NCBI GenBank assembly: GCA_963744225.1 | Contig: CAVUSV010000004.1 | Span: forward strand, 62,001 to 126,000 | Source: Bog-473 sp963744225 | Lineage (GTDB): Bacteria > Actinomycetota > Acidimicrobiia > Acidimicrobiales > RAAP-2 | Direction: 5' to 3' | Length of the DNA stretch: 64,000 bases | Notes under the pieces: model-generated | What the model was told of the DNA's origin: nothing | The model's database searches: none | Seen by the model: the letters and a program-made list of their open reading frames with translations, nothing else | In this document: positions 42,519 to 50,714 of the stretch, one piece after another | Numbering within the stretch: position 1 is the stretch's first letter | Layout of the letters: every line of letters starts with the position of its first letter | Translations under genes and position numbers: made by a program

Positions 42519-43474
42519 AACCCGAGCTCTTCGCCGAGTGCGTGGGCCACCTGGCGCGTCGTGCGGGCGCCGAAGCTGCGGGCGAACAGGTAGGGAAGGA
42601 GCAGGACGGGCAGGGCATCGGGCAACCCGGCCCGGAGGCGCTGCAGGTGGGTCGAGCGGGTGCGCCGCATGGTCACGGCCAGCCGGGCCGCCTCGAGCAC
42701 GGGGGCCACGTCACCGCCGGCCCGCTCGGACAGCACGCGCTCGGTGGCGGGAGTGCGCAGCTGCTCGAAGATCTCCTCTTCGCGTTGGCCGAAGAGCTCG
42801 GGCAGGACGCGGTTCACGACGACCGCCGACATGCGCACCGTTGTCTCCTCTCGCACCCGGGTGGCCAGCTCGAGAGTCTCGCTCACCGGCATCTCCTCGG
42901 GCGTGCACACCGCAATCAACCCGGTCTGGTGCGGATCCGACAGGATGTCGAGCATCCAGTCGGTCTGGCTGCGGATCAGCCCGACCTTGACCAGGTCGTT
43001 GATGGCCTGGGGCGCCGCCAGCAGACCGATGATGTGGCCGCTGGCCGGGGCGTCGACCACCACCAGGTCGTAGTGCCGCTCCTTCACCTCCCAGCAGGGC
43101 TTCCCCACCGTCAGGATCTCGCGGACGCCGGGTGCAGCCGTCGCCACGAAGTCGAACGCCTTGGCGAGAGGCCCGATCCGCCCGACCACTGGGATGCGCA
43201 GATGCAGTTTGAGGTATTCGCGCAGCGACGCCTCGGTGTCCATCGACATCGACCACACTCCGGGTGCGATCTCCCGCGGGGTGAAGTCGGTGGGGGGCGC
43301 CTCGAAGAGCGAGGTCACGTCGCCCTTCGCGTCGATCTCGCAGACGAGCACCCGCTTGCCGTGCTCAGCGGCGAGCTGGGCCAGTCCCGCGGCGACGGTC
43401 GTCTTGCCCACGCCACCCTTGCCGGTGACGAACACCAGCCGCAGATCGAGCAGGTCGGGAGTTGTGCTCACCAC
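42515..43474 (-). CDS. Get3/ArsA-like ATPase, first of pair (BagA-like)
   Basis: A 319-residue ATPase with the full deviant Walker A FVTGKGGVGKTTVAAGLAQLA near residue 15 and the switch VVVDAPASGHIIGLLAAPQ near 141. Lacks membrane segments and the Cys of metal-type ArsA. It is close to Rv3679. The pair sits downstream of DUF3107, 31 bases apart, and both ATPases are translationally coupled. Confidence 0.86.
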   Translation of the reverse strand: MVSTTPDLLDLRLVFVTGKGGVGKTTVAAGLAQLAAEHGKRVLVCEIDAKGDVTSLFEAPPTDFTPREIAPGVWSMSMDTEASLREYLKLHLRIPVVGRIGPLAKAFDFVATAAPGVREILTVGKPCWEVKERHYDLVVVDAPASGHIIGLLAAPQAINDLVKVGLIRSQTDWMLDILSDPHQTGLIAVCTPEEMPVSETLELATRVREETTVRMSAVVVNRVLPELFGQREEEIFEQLRTPATERVLSERAGGDVAPVLEAARLAVTMRRTRSTHLQRLRAGLPDALPVLLLPYLFARSFGARTTRQVAHALGEELGL

Positions 43475-43505
43475 TCCGGTATCTGACCCGCCGTCATGAA
43501 TCTCC

Positions 43506-43742
43506 CTAGGGCGCGCCGAATCCGACGCGGCGCTCCGAGGAGGGCGCCCCGACCTCGACGTAGGCCACCTTGACGACGGGAACGCCCACCCGGCGGCCCT
43601 TCCTGTCGGTCAGCCAGAGAACCCCATCGCCCGTCTTGAGCAGCTTCTCGATGTCGGCGACGACCGTGTCGCGATCGGCATCGTCGGGCATCTCCACCTC
43701 GAGCTCCTTGGGGGTGTGGGTGATGCCGATGCGCACGTCCAC
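43506..43742 (-). CDS. DUF3107 family protein
   Basis: A 78-residue acidic protein (MDVRIGITHTPKELEVEMPDD; DTVVADIEKLLKTGDGVLWLTDRKGRRVGVP). The sequence fits DUF3107 of actinobacteria. GTG start, with GAGAGGAG upstream. First gene of the operon with the two ATPases, divergent from dgt. Confidence 0.8.
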   Translation of the reverse strand: MDVRIGITHTPKELEVEMPDDADRDTVVADIEKLLKTGDGVLWLTDRKGRRVGVPVVKVAYVEVGAPSSERRVGFGAP

Positions 43743-43822
43743 CTGGTCTCACTCCTCTCGCAGGCCTCGGGACCTTCCGAGGGGCCACCTGGACGTTACA
43801 GCGACGGGGCAGACTGCAGAGC

Positions 43823-45007
43823 ATGAGCGGGGTGCCAAACTCCGGTGAAACGGCACGCGGTGCCCGTTGGGCAGCGACGATGTCCGGCTACGCCGGGCCG
43901 GTGCGTCTTGCCCACGCCGACTCGCACGCCCGCATCGGCCCAGCCCCCGGGCCGCCGGGGGCTGACGGTGCCCGCCCGGCGCTGCCGAGCGACAGGGTGG
44001 AGCGTGAGGAGCTCGAGCAGTCCCTCCTCGCGCCGGGCGCGACGCGGTCCACCGGTGCCGGAACCCGCATCCGGCCGGAGCAGCCCGACACCTGGCGCAC
44101 CAGCTTCGAACGCGACCGCGACCGCATCCTCCACGCCACCTCCTTCCGCCGGCTGGCCGGCAAGACCCAGGTCTTCGTGTTCCCCCAAGACCACCAGCGC
44201 ACGCGCCTCACGCACGCCCTTGAGGTGGCCCAGGTCGCCACCGCTATCGCCCGAGCCTGCCGCCTGAACGTGGCCTTGACCGAGGCCATCGCCCTCGGAC
44301 ACGACTGCGGGCACGGCCCCGGCGGCCATGCCAGCGAGGACGCGCTCGACCCTTACGTGCCCGGTGGGTTCGACCACGCTCCGTGGGGCGCGCTCGTGTC
44401 CCTCGCCGCCCTGAATCTGTGCGCGGAAACCATCGACGGGATCGCCAACCACAGCTGGTCGCGCCCCGCGCCCTCCACCGCCGAGGGAGAGGTGGTCAGC
44501 TGGGCCGATCGCATTGCCTACGTCTGCCACGACTGGGAAGACGCCGTCCTGTCGGGCATCGTGGCCCCGCGCCAGCTCCCGGCGGCCGTCCGCACGGTGT
44601 GCGGCGAGCGGCGCAGCGCCCAGTTGGACGCATTCATCACCGGCGTCACCTCCGCCACCATGCGGACGGGCCAGGTCGGCATGGAAGAAGAGGAGGCAGA
44701 AGCGCTCGCGGCCTTCCGTTCCTGCAACTACGAGCGCGTCTACCTGCGGGACGCCTCGCTGCGCCAGGGCGAGGCGGTGGTCAGTGTGCTGCGGGCGCTG
44801 GTCGAACACTTCTCGGACCGGCCCCACCTGGTCGCCGACCATGCCGCCTCCGCCGTCGAGACCTCCGACGTGGTCGCCGGGAGTCAGCAAGCGGTGCTGG
44901 CCGCTGTCACCTACGTCGCCGGCATGACGGACCGCTTCGCCTTCCGACAGGCGGTGGCGATCCTGGGCTGGGACCCGGCCAAGCTCCCGACCGGCGTCGA
45001 CTGGTGA
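43823..45007 (+). CDS. dgt: Deoxyguanosinetriphosphate triphosphohydrolase-like protein
   Basis: A 394-residue HD-domain protein. The metal sites are RTRLTHALEVAQVA near residue 130, GHDCGHGPGGH near 161 and SWADRIAYVCHDWEDA near 223. The N-terminal SFERDRDRILHATSFRRLAGKTQVF is the Dgt signature. It converts dGTP to deoxyguanosine and triphosphate and controls dNTP pools. ATG 43823 follows CAGACT (43810-43815) by seven bases. Confidence 0.92.
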   Translation: MSGVPNSGETARGARWAATMSGYAGPVRLAHADSHARIGPAPGPPGADGARPALPSDRVEREELEQSLLAPGATRSTGAGTRIRPEQPDTWRTSFERDRDRILHATSFRRLAGKTQVFVFPQDHQRTRLTHALEVAQVATAIARACRLNVALTEAIALGHDCGHGPGGHASEDALDPYVPGGFDHAPWGALVSLAALNLCAETIDGIANHSWSRPAPSTAEGEVVSWADRIAYVCHDWEDAVLSGIVAPRQLPAAVRTVCGERRSAQLDAFITGVTSATMRTGQVGMEEEEAEALAAFRSCNYERVYLRDASLRQGEAVVSVLRALVEHFSDRPHLVADHAASAVETSDVVAGSQQAVLAAVTYVAGMTDRFAFRQAVAILGWDPAKLPTGVDW

Positions 45008-45026
45008 GCCGCCGGCCCGGTCCGGT

Positions 45027-45863
45027 TCACGCCACAGGATCGGGAAAGGCGGGTGGCCGTTTCTCGGTCAACGCCGCCACCCCCTCGGCGAAATCCGCAC
45101 CCCGCATCATCTCTGCCATGCGAGCCCCCGCGTCATCGACCGAGGATGCGACGTCGCCGTGCAGGTCGCGGTAGAGCTGCAGCTTCGTCACGGCTAGCGA
45201 CGACGGGGCGATCTCCGTGGCCAGCTTCCCGGCATAGGCATAGGTGTGGGGCAGCAGCTCGGCCGGAGGAACGGCCCGATTGACCAGACCGAGCTTTTCC
45301 GCCTCGTCGGCCAGGACGACCCGACTGGACAGGAGGAGGTCCGCGGCGCGAGTGATTCCGATGAGGCGGGGCAGCAGCCATGACAGTCCGTACTCGGCCG
45401 GCAGGCCGAGCCGTCCGTGCGACGTCGTGAGCTTGGCGCCGTGGGCGGCGAAGCGCAGGTCGCAGTAGCACGCCAGCACCAGCCCGACGCCGGCCGCCGG
45501 CCCGTTGATGGCGGCAATGATCGGCTTCGAGATACCGAAGTGATAGGCGAAGTCAGTGTCGAACTCCGGACGGACGCCATAACCCGGCGTGGCGACCTCG
45601 TCGCCCAGGCCGGCGTCGTAGGCCCCGCGCTCGACGTGGCCCTCCAGCGCTCGTGCGTCGGCACCGGCGCAAAAGCCGCGGCCCGCCCCGGTGACGACGA
45701 TGACCCGCACCTCGCGGTCCGTGGCCGCCCGGTCCAACAACGAGCGGTACTCGGCGTGCATGCGCCCCGTCCATGCGTTGAGACGATCGGGCCGGTTCAG
45801 CGTGACGGTGGCGACGCGGTCGTGAACCTCATAGCGGGTGACCTTGAGGTCCGCGAGCTCCAC
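45027..45863 (-). CDS. Enoyl-CoA hydratase/isomerase family protein
   Basis: A 278-residue crotonase. Oxyanion motif GAGRGFCAGADARAL near residue 65, then AAINGPAAGVGLVLACYCDLRFAA near 118 and the catalytic-Glu region GLPAEYGLSWLLPRL. It hydrates or isomerises enoyl-CoA. GTG 45863 starts two bases after the upstream stop, so it is coupled to the ABM-fold protein. Together with etfBA and the SDR it suggests fatty or aromatic acyl-CoA catabolism. Confidence 0.9.
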   Translation of the reverse strand: MELADLKVTRYEVHDRVATVTLNRPDRLNAWTGRMHAEYRSLLDRAATDREVRVIVVTGAGRGFCAGADARALEGHVERGAYDAGLGDEVATPGYGVRPEFDTDFAYHFGISKPIIAAINGPAAGVGLVLACYCDLRFAAHGAKLTTSHGRLGLPAEYGLSWLLPRLIGITRAADLLLSSRVVLADEAEKLGLVNRAVPPAELLPHTYAYAGKLATEIAPSSLAVTKLQLYRDLHGDVASSVDDAGARMAEMMRGADFAEGVAALTEKRPPAFPDPVA

Positions 45864-45864
45864 G

Positions 45865-46155
45865 TCAGTCGAGCGTCGCATAGCGGGTGAGATGCAGCGT
45901 GCCCGCCTCAACGGTCGCCTCGAACTCGACCTGCAGCGCATTGCCCTCGACGGCCCGCTGGTACGCGGCGGCGTCTGCCTCGGAGGCCCAGAGGGTGACG
46001 ACCAACCAGTCGTCTCCGTGCCGTGCCGTCGTGCGCCGCAAAAACCCGGGCTGGTTTGGCACCAGCTCCGTCTGCATCTTCCGGTCGAGGGCGAGGAACG
46101 AGTGGTCCGTGACTCCTTCTGCCAGCCGGAACGTGGTGATCTCGACGACCGACAT
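45865..46155 (-). CDS. Antibiotic biosynthesis monooxygenase-like (ABM) dimeric barrel protein
   Basis: A 96-residue alpha/beta barrel, ITTFRLAEGVTDHSFLALD at the start, with a WLVVTLWASEADAAAYQRAV segment typical of ABM/EthD proteins. Many are cofactor-free monooxygenases or simple binding proteins. Coupled to the enoyl-CoA hydratase and only three bases after the VOC gene. Confidence 0.78.
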   Translation of the reverse strand: MSVVEITTFRLAEGVTDHSFLALDRKMQTELVPNQPGFLRRTTARHGDDWLVVTLWASEADAAAYQRAVEGNALQVEFEATVEAGTLHLTRYATLD

Positions 46156-46158
46156 CGA

Positions 46159-46512
46159 TCAGGCCTGGACCAGCATCACTGGGTTGCCCTCGGGATCGGT
46201 GATGCCCGCCAGGGTTGGGCCGTCGGGGACGTCGAAGGGTTCGGCCACGATGGTGGCGCCGAGCGACTCCGCCTTGGACAGGGAGGCTCCCAGGTTGGCC
46301 ACCTGCACGTACAAGGTGACACCCGACCTCTGGCTGGAACGGATGTGACCGCCGGGGCCGGGCTCTGGGCCTCCGATTCCGGCCGGGATCTCCATGATGA
46401 AGCCCTCGCCGATCTTCCAATTGAACAGGTCCGCGTAGAAGGCCCGCTGGCGCCCGGGATCCTTGGCCTCTATTTCCCAGTGGACCACCGGCCGCGCCCA
46501 GTCTTGCGCCAT
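46159..46512 (-). CDS. VOC-family (glyoxalase/bleomycin resistance fold) protein
   Basis: A 117-residue protein: RPVVHWEIEAKDPGRQRAFYADLFNWKIGEG at the N-terminus and ITDPEGNPVMLVQ at the C-terminus, both typical of the VOC superfamily. Metal-ligand His10 or Glu is plausible. The GGGAGG ribosome-binding site lies six bases before ATG, and a TACTGT -10 box lies further upstream. First of a three-gene unit. Confidence 0.85.
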   Translation of the reverse strand: MAQDWARPVVHWEIEAKDPGRQRAFYADLFNWKIGEGFIMEIPAGIGGPEPGPGGHIRSSQRSGVTLYVQVANLGASLSKAESLGATIVAEPFDVPDGPTLAGITDPEGNPVMLVQA

Positions 46513-46645
46513 TTCAACCTCCCTCGCGCCCCGCCTCACAGTATCGAGGCGGCGGCATCGGGCCGAAGACCACCCTCCCATGTGAGGGTATTGGAACGGG
46601 ACGCCGGCGCCTGTAGCGTGCACCCAACAGTTCGGGAGAGGCGCG

Positions 46646-46771
46646 ATGGCGGACGATGAGGGCACCGAGGTGGCAGGTGCGAAAGCCACCGGTCTTGATC
46701 CCGCGCAATTTGCGCGCGTTGACGCGGCGCCGACCCCTGACATCGTCGGTCCACCGATGCCAGGATCGTGA
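46646..46771 (+). CDS. Small ORF, possible remnant of a longer gene
   Basis: ATG 46646 has GGGAGAGG six bases upstream and a TAGCGT -10 box at about 46614-46619, so it looks expressed. It encodes 41 residues (MADDEGTEVAGAKATGLDPA...), then stops at TGA 46771. The first 24 residues resemble the start of small sterol-carrier-like proteins I know from actinobacteria, but the rest does not; I cannot confirm the family. Probably a truncated gene. Confidence 0.35.
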   Translation: MADDEGTEVAGAKATGLDPAQFARVDAAPTPDIVGPPMPGS

Positions 46772-47080
46772 CGGCAGAACCCGGTCCGACGTCTCGGACC
46801 CGACCCGCCCGGGGAGCTCGAACAACATCGGCGCATGGCTCCGGCGGGACGAGCGCGCCGGACGTCGACCCCGTACCACTGCCGGCTCCTCGAGGCATTG
46901 CGTCCCTCGCGCGGTCGCCGCGAATTGCGTGCGTCCAATATGAAAAGAGTGTGACGTGCTTCCCTCGATGCGCAGGCACGGAGTAGTGTTTTCGATGGCA
47001 CTCGGGCTTGGCAAACCTGAAGCGGGAACCGTTGCGGGCCATGGCGACAAGGGCATCGCAACGGCGGAGGGGAGAGGAAG
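46772..47080. other. Gene-poor stretch before the diguanylate cyclase
   Basis: No credible gene on either strand. It must hold the cyclase promoter: TAGTGT at about 46983-46988 and the GGAGAGGAAG ribosome-binding site just before TTG 47081. It may also contain decayed sequence of the small ORF. Confidence 0.45.
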
Positions 47081-48694
47081 TTGAAACACTGGACACAGGT
47101 CCTGTTCGACGTCTCCGTGGTGGAGTTCGTCCTGCTGGCCGCACTCACCGCGCTGCAATGGATGCGCCACCGGATGCGGGGTGCCGGATGGGTCGCGCTG
47201 TCCTTCGCCATTCTCGGCGGAGTCTCTCTGGCGGTGAAGCTCCAGCCCAGCCTGCTCACGAATCCGAACGAGGCCAAGGTCCTCGTTGCCCTCTTGCTCG
47301 TCATGCCCTACTGCCTCTTCCGCTTCGCGGCCACATTCCGCGCCCCGCGTCCACTGGTGCGTGCGTTCGCGCTCGCAGTCACGGCCGGCATGGTGATCTT
47401 CACCTTCTGGCTGCAGTATCTGCCCACACGTGGGTTCACGTCCCCTCCGCAATTCCTCGCGTACCGCGTCTCGCTCGCGGTGGCCTTCGGGTTCTTGTTG
47501 AGCTACGTCGTTGGCAGCTTGATCATGGCCGGGCGGGGTGAGCCGCCGATCGCGTCCACACGGATGCACCTGTTGGGGATCGCGGTTGCAGGTCTTGAGG
47601 TTTACGTTTTGGTCACGGCGCTTGGTCTGAGCGGCGCGACAGTCGGTCTCGTGACCCAAGTGCTGAGCGTGGCCATGGGGATCTTGTTCCTGATGGCCCT
47701 CGTGCTCCCAGCGTCCCTGCGGGTCTTCTTGAGTCGGAAGGAGGATGAGGCCTTCCGCCGTGCCATGGGCCAGCTGATGTCCGCCGGCGACTCAAGGGAC
47801 GTGGCCAAGCACCTGTTGCCCCACGTGTGCGCGTTGGTGGGTGCGTCCAAGGCCGCACTTCTCGCGAGCGACGGCACCGTCGTGGCCCGCCATCCCGCGT
47901 GGCTCGAAGGCGACGGGTCCGACCTGTGGGGCGAGGACGCCGACGCCGCGAAAGGAAAGAACCAACGCATCACCGTGCGGACCCGCAGCGGCACGACGCA
48001 CGCACTCGCCGTCAGCATCAGTCCGTACATGCCATTCTTCGGCAGCGGCGAACTCCACAAGCTCGACCAGTTGGCCGGCATGGTCGGGCTCGCCATCGAG
48101 CGGTGTGAACTGGCCGAGCAAATGGCGTTCCAGGCCTCCCATGATGGCCTCACCGGGTTGGCCAATCGCTCCCTGTTCATGGACCGGCTGCAGGAGGCCT
48201 TGCGCCACGTCGGGCGTCGTCGCTCCGCCCTGGCGGTCATCTTCATCGACCTCGACCGCTTCAAGCTCGTCAACGACCGGGCTGACCACACCGCCGGTGA
48301 CCTTGTCCTCAACGAGATGGCCAACCGCCTGACCGCCATGACGCGCGGGGTCGACGTGGTAGCCCGCTTCGGCGGCGACGAGTTCGTCGCCTTTGCGGAG
48401 GTGGATCACGAGGGGGACGCGCTGGACATGGCCGAGCGCATACGCGTCGGGCTGAAAGAACCGGTGGCCGTCGGCGAGGCACACCTGGCGGTGACCGCCA
48501 GCATCGGGGTCGTCGTGACCGCCGACACCGCGACCATGCCCGCCTTGTTGCTCCGCGACGCCGACAACGCCATGTACGAGGCCAAGCGATCAGGTCGTGA
48601 CCAGATCGTCCTCTACCGCAACAATGCCCGCAACGCGGCAAAGCTCAAGTGGGGCCTCAGTCCCACCCGTGCCTCACAACTCAGCGTAGGGTGA
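47081..48694 (+). CDS. Diguanylate cyclase with membrane and GAF-like sensor regions
   Basis: A 537-residue protein. About seven hydrophobic helices (residues 1-215) precede a GAF-like region (about 225-350) and a GGDEF domain. The active site is ARFGGDEFVAF. An RxxD inhibition site (RGVD) lies five residues before GGDEF, so product feedback is possible. It makes c-di-GMP from two GTP. TTG 47081 (GAAG TTG) is the start with a GGAGAGGAAG site. Ends 14 bases into the convergent mrp gene. Confidence 0.9.
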   Translation: MKHWTQVLFDVSVVEFVLLAALTALQWMRHRMRGAGWVALSFAILGGVSLAVKLQPSLLTNPNEAKVLVALLLVMPYCLFRFAATFRAPRPLVRAFALAVTAGMVIFTFWLQYLPTRGFTSPPQFLAYRVSLAVAFGFLLSYVVGSLIMAGRGEPPIASTRMHLLGIAVAGLEVYVLVTALGLSGATVGLVTQVLSVAMGILFLMALVLPASLRVFLSRKEDEAFRRAMGQLMSAGDSRDVAKHLLPHVCALVGASKAALLASDGTVVARHPAWLEGDGSDLWGEDADAAKGKNQRITVRTRSGTTHALAVSISPYMPFFGSGELHKLDQLAGMVGLAIERCELAEQMAFQASHDGLTGLANRSLFMDRLQEALRHVGRRRSALAVIFIDLDRFKLVNDRADHTAGDLVLNEMANRLTAMTRGVDVVARFGGDEFVAFAEVDHEGDALDMAERIRVGLKEPVAVGEAHLAVTASIGVVVTADTATMPALLLRDADNAMYEAKRSGRDQIVLYRNNARNAAKLKWGLSPTRASQLSVG

Positions 48695-49853
48695 GCTCCC
48701 GCCGGTAGACGCGGGCGGGTCCGAGGGCGGCCAGCTTCTCGGCGATAGACCGGAAGCACTGCGCTGTCTCGCTCTGCGGATCGACGGCCATGACCGGACG
48801 TCCCTCGTCGCCCCCCAGCCGCACCGCACTGACCAGTGGGACATTGCCGAGGAGCGGAACCCCGAGGTCGGCGGCGAGTGTCGCACCCCCGCCCGCGCCG
48901 AAGAGCTCGTAGCGCGTGCCGTCATCACCGGTAAACCAGCTCATATTCTCGATCACGCCGCGCACCGAGAGCTTGAGCCGGCGTGCAGCAAAGGCCGAGC
49001 GCTGCGCCACGCGTTGGGCCGCGGGCTGTGGAGTTGTCACGACCACGATCTCGGCGCGTGGCATCACCTCGGCCAATGTCAGCGCGACGTCGCCGGTGCC
49101 AGGCGGCATATCGACGAGCACGAAGTCGGGCTCGCCCCAGTACGCGTCGGTCAAGAATTGCTGAATGGCCTTGTGCAGCATCGGTCCCCGCCAGATGACC
49201 GGCTGGTCGTCCGGAACGAAGTAGCCCATCGACAGGCACTTAACCCCGTGGGCCGAGGTCGGGATCACCATGTCGCCGATGATGATTGGGTCATGGTCGG
49301 TCCCGAGCATCTTGGGGACCGAGAAGCCGTAGACATCGGCATCGAGCAGCCCGACGCTGTGGCCGGCCTGGGCCAGGGCGATGGCGAGGTTCACGGTGAC
49401 CGTCGACTTGCCGACACCACCCTTGCCCGATGACACGCCGATCACACGCGTCGTCGCATCGGGTCCCAGGAAGGATGGCATGGGCGCGGCATGGCCGTGC
49501 CCATGCCCGGCGTGACCATGTGCGTCATCGTTGCCCACGCCCAGCTCGTCAGCGTCGCTGAGCATGCCGGCCCGCAGGTGCTGGCGGAGCGCTGCTCTTT
49601 CGACGTCGGTCATGACCACGAATTCGAGCTCGACCTCCTCGACGCCGGCCACGGACAGGGCGGCCCGATGGATCCTCTCGGCCAGCTCGTCGGTGCCCGG
49701 CCATGCGGCCACCGGGAGGGCCACTTCGACCAGCACGCGGCGCCGGCGCGAGCGCACCGCCCGTAGTAAGCCGAGGTCACCCAGCGTCCTGCCCAGCTCG
49801 GGGTCTTCAACCGAGTGCAACGCGGTCTCGAGCTGTGATTGGTCTACTGCCAT
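48681..49853 (-). CDS. mrp: Mrp/NBP35-family ATPase (iron-sulfur cluster carrier type)
   Basis: A 390-residue protein: N-terminal MIP18 domain (VEDPELGRTLGDLGLL), a His-rich linker (HGHAGHGHGHA) and a P-loop ATPase with GVSSGKGGVGKSTVTVNLA near residue 143 and DVYGFSVPKMLG. The CxxC motif that many Mrp proteins use to hold a [4Fe-4S] cluster is absent: the segment reads MSWFTGDDGTRYELFGAGGG. The family carries or inserts clusters, so this one may do so without that motif. Divergent from the SufR-like gene. Confidence 0.92.
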   Translation of the reverse strand: MAVDQSQLETALHSVEDPELGRTLGDLGLLRAVRSRRRRVLVEVALPVAAWPGTDELAERIHRAALSVAGVEEVELEFVVMTDVERAALRQHLRAGMLSDADELGVGNDDAHGHAGHGHGHAAPMPSFLGPDATTRVIGVSSGKGGVGKSTVTVNLAIALAQAGHSVGLLDADVYGFSVPKMLGTDHDPIIIGDMVIPTSAHGVKCLSMGYFVPDDQPVIWRGPMLHKAIQQFLTDAYWGEPDFVLVDMPPGTGDVALTLAEVMPRAEIVVVTTPQPAAQRVAQRSAFAARRLKLSVRGVIENMSWFTGDDGTRYELFGAGGGATLAADLGVPLLGNVPLVSAVRLGGDEGRPVMAVDPQSETAQCFRSIAEKLAALGPARVYRRELTLR

Positions 49854-49944
49854 GCACTCCCTCGTCTCGGGTGGGATCAGAATCGGGCGATCCGCGCCAT
49901 GGGGCGCGCACCCCGTATCACCCCAGCTGGTAGGGCTGATCCCC

Positions 49945-49957
49945 CGGTAGACTACCG
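49945..49957. promoter_or_regulatory. Palindrome over the SufR-like promoter
   Basis: CGGTAG-A-CTACCG is a perfect 13-base dyad. It contains the -10 box TAGACT (49948-49953), which is seven bases before GTG 49961. Its position fits autorepression by the SufR-like protein. Confidence 0.5.
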
Positions 49958-49960
49958 AGC

Positions 49961-50707
49961 GTGAGTACTGCTCCGATCACCGCGGAGCCCGAGCGCCCGA
50001 ACGGCACGGACGATGGCCGGTTCAGCGCTGCCGTCATCGCCGTCTCGGCGGCATTCGGGGACCCGACCCGGCGCGACATCTTCCTGCACGTGCGCGCCGT
50101 GCCGGGGGTGACGGCGACGGAGGTCGCGGCGACGTTTTCGCTGCATCCCAACGTGGCGCGGCACCACCTCCAACGCCTGGTCGACGGTGGCTACCTCCGA
50201 GTCGAGACCGGACGCAACGCCGCCGGAGCCGGTCGGCCCTCCAAGAGGTTCTTCTGCGTGGAAGAGGAGCTGAAGCTGGGCCTCATGCAGCGCCGGGACG
50301 ATCTCCTCATGCGACTCCTCGTCGAAGCGATGCAACGGCTCGGTCCGGAAGAGGCAGAGGAGATGGCGGCCCACGTGGGAGAGGAATACGGGCGCTCTCT
50401 GGCCGCCCGAATGACCCCGGGCGAGGGGCAGCGAACCGTACGGGCTGCGATGCACGTGGTGGCCGAGACGCTGACGGCCCACGGTTTCGCCGCCCACGCA
50501 GAGGACCGGGGCGAGACCACGGCCGTCGTGGCAGAGCAGTGCCCCTTCGGCAATGCCAGCAGCACCAACCCCGTGCTGTGTGCAGTCGATCGGGGCATGA
50601 TCAAGGGACTTCTGGCCCAGCTGTGCGGTACGGCGTCGCAACAGGCACTCCCCGTGATCCTGTCCTCGCGAGCTCGCGGCGACGACGCCTGCACCGCCTC
50701 TGCCTGA
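49961..50707 (+). CDS. SufR-like iron-sulfur transcriptional regulator (DeoR/ArsR-type HTH)
   Basis: A 248-residue protein with an N-terminal winged helix (TATEVAATFSLHPNVARHHLQRLVDGGYLR, about 50-80). A cysteine pattern C194-x12-C207-x14-C222 lies in the FGNASSTNPVLCAVDRG region, close to the SufR cluster motif; a fourth Cys is at 244. SufR senses iron-sulfur status and represses suf genes. It is followed eight bases later by a cysteine desulfurase, which fits. GTG start by the overlapping TAGACT box. Confidence 0.83.
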   Translation: MSTAPITAEPERPNGTDDGRFSAAVIAVSAAFGDPTRRDIFLHVRAVPGVTATEVAATFSLHPNVARHHLQRLVDGGYLRVETGRNAAGAGRPSKRFFCVEEELKLGLMQRRDDLLMRLLVEAMQRLGPEEAEEMAAHVGEEYGRSLAARMTPGEGQRTVRAAMHVVAETLTAHGFAAHAEDRGETTAVVAEQCPFGNASSTNPVLCAVDRGMIKGLLAQLCGTASQQALPVILSSRARGDDACTASA

Positions 50708-50714
50708 GCCCCGC

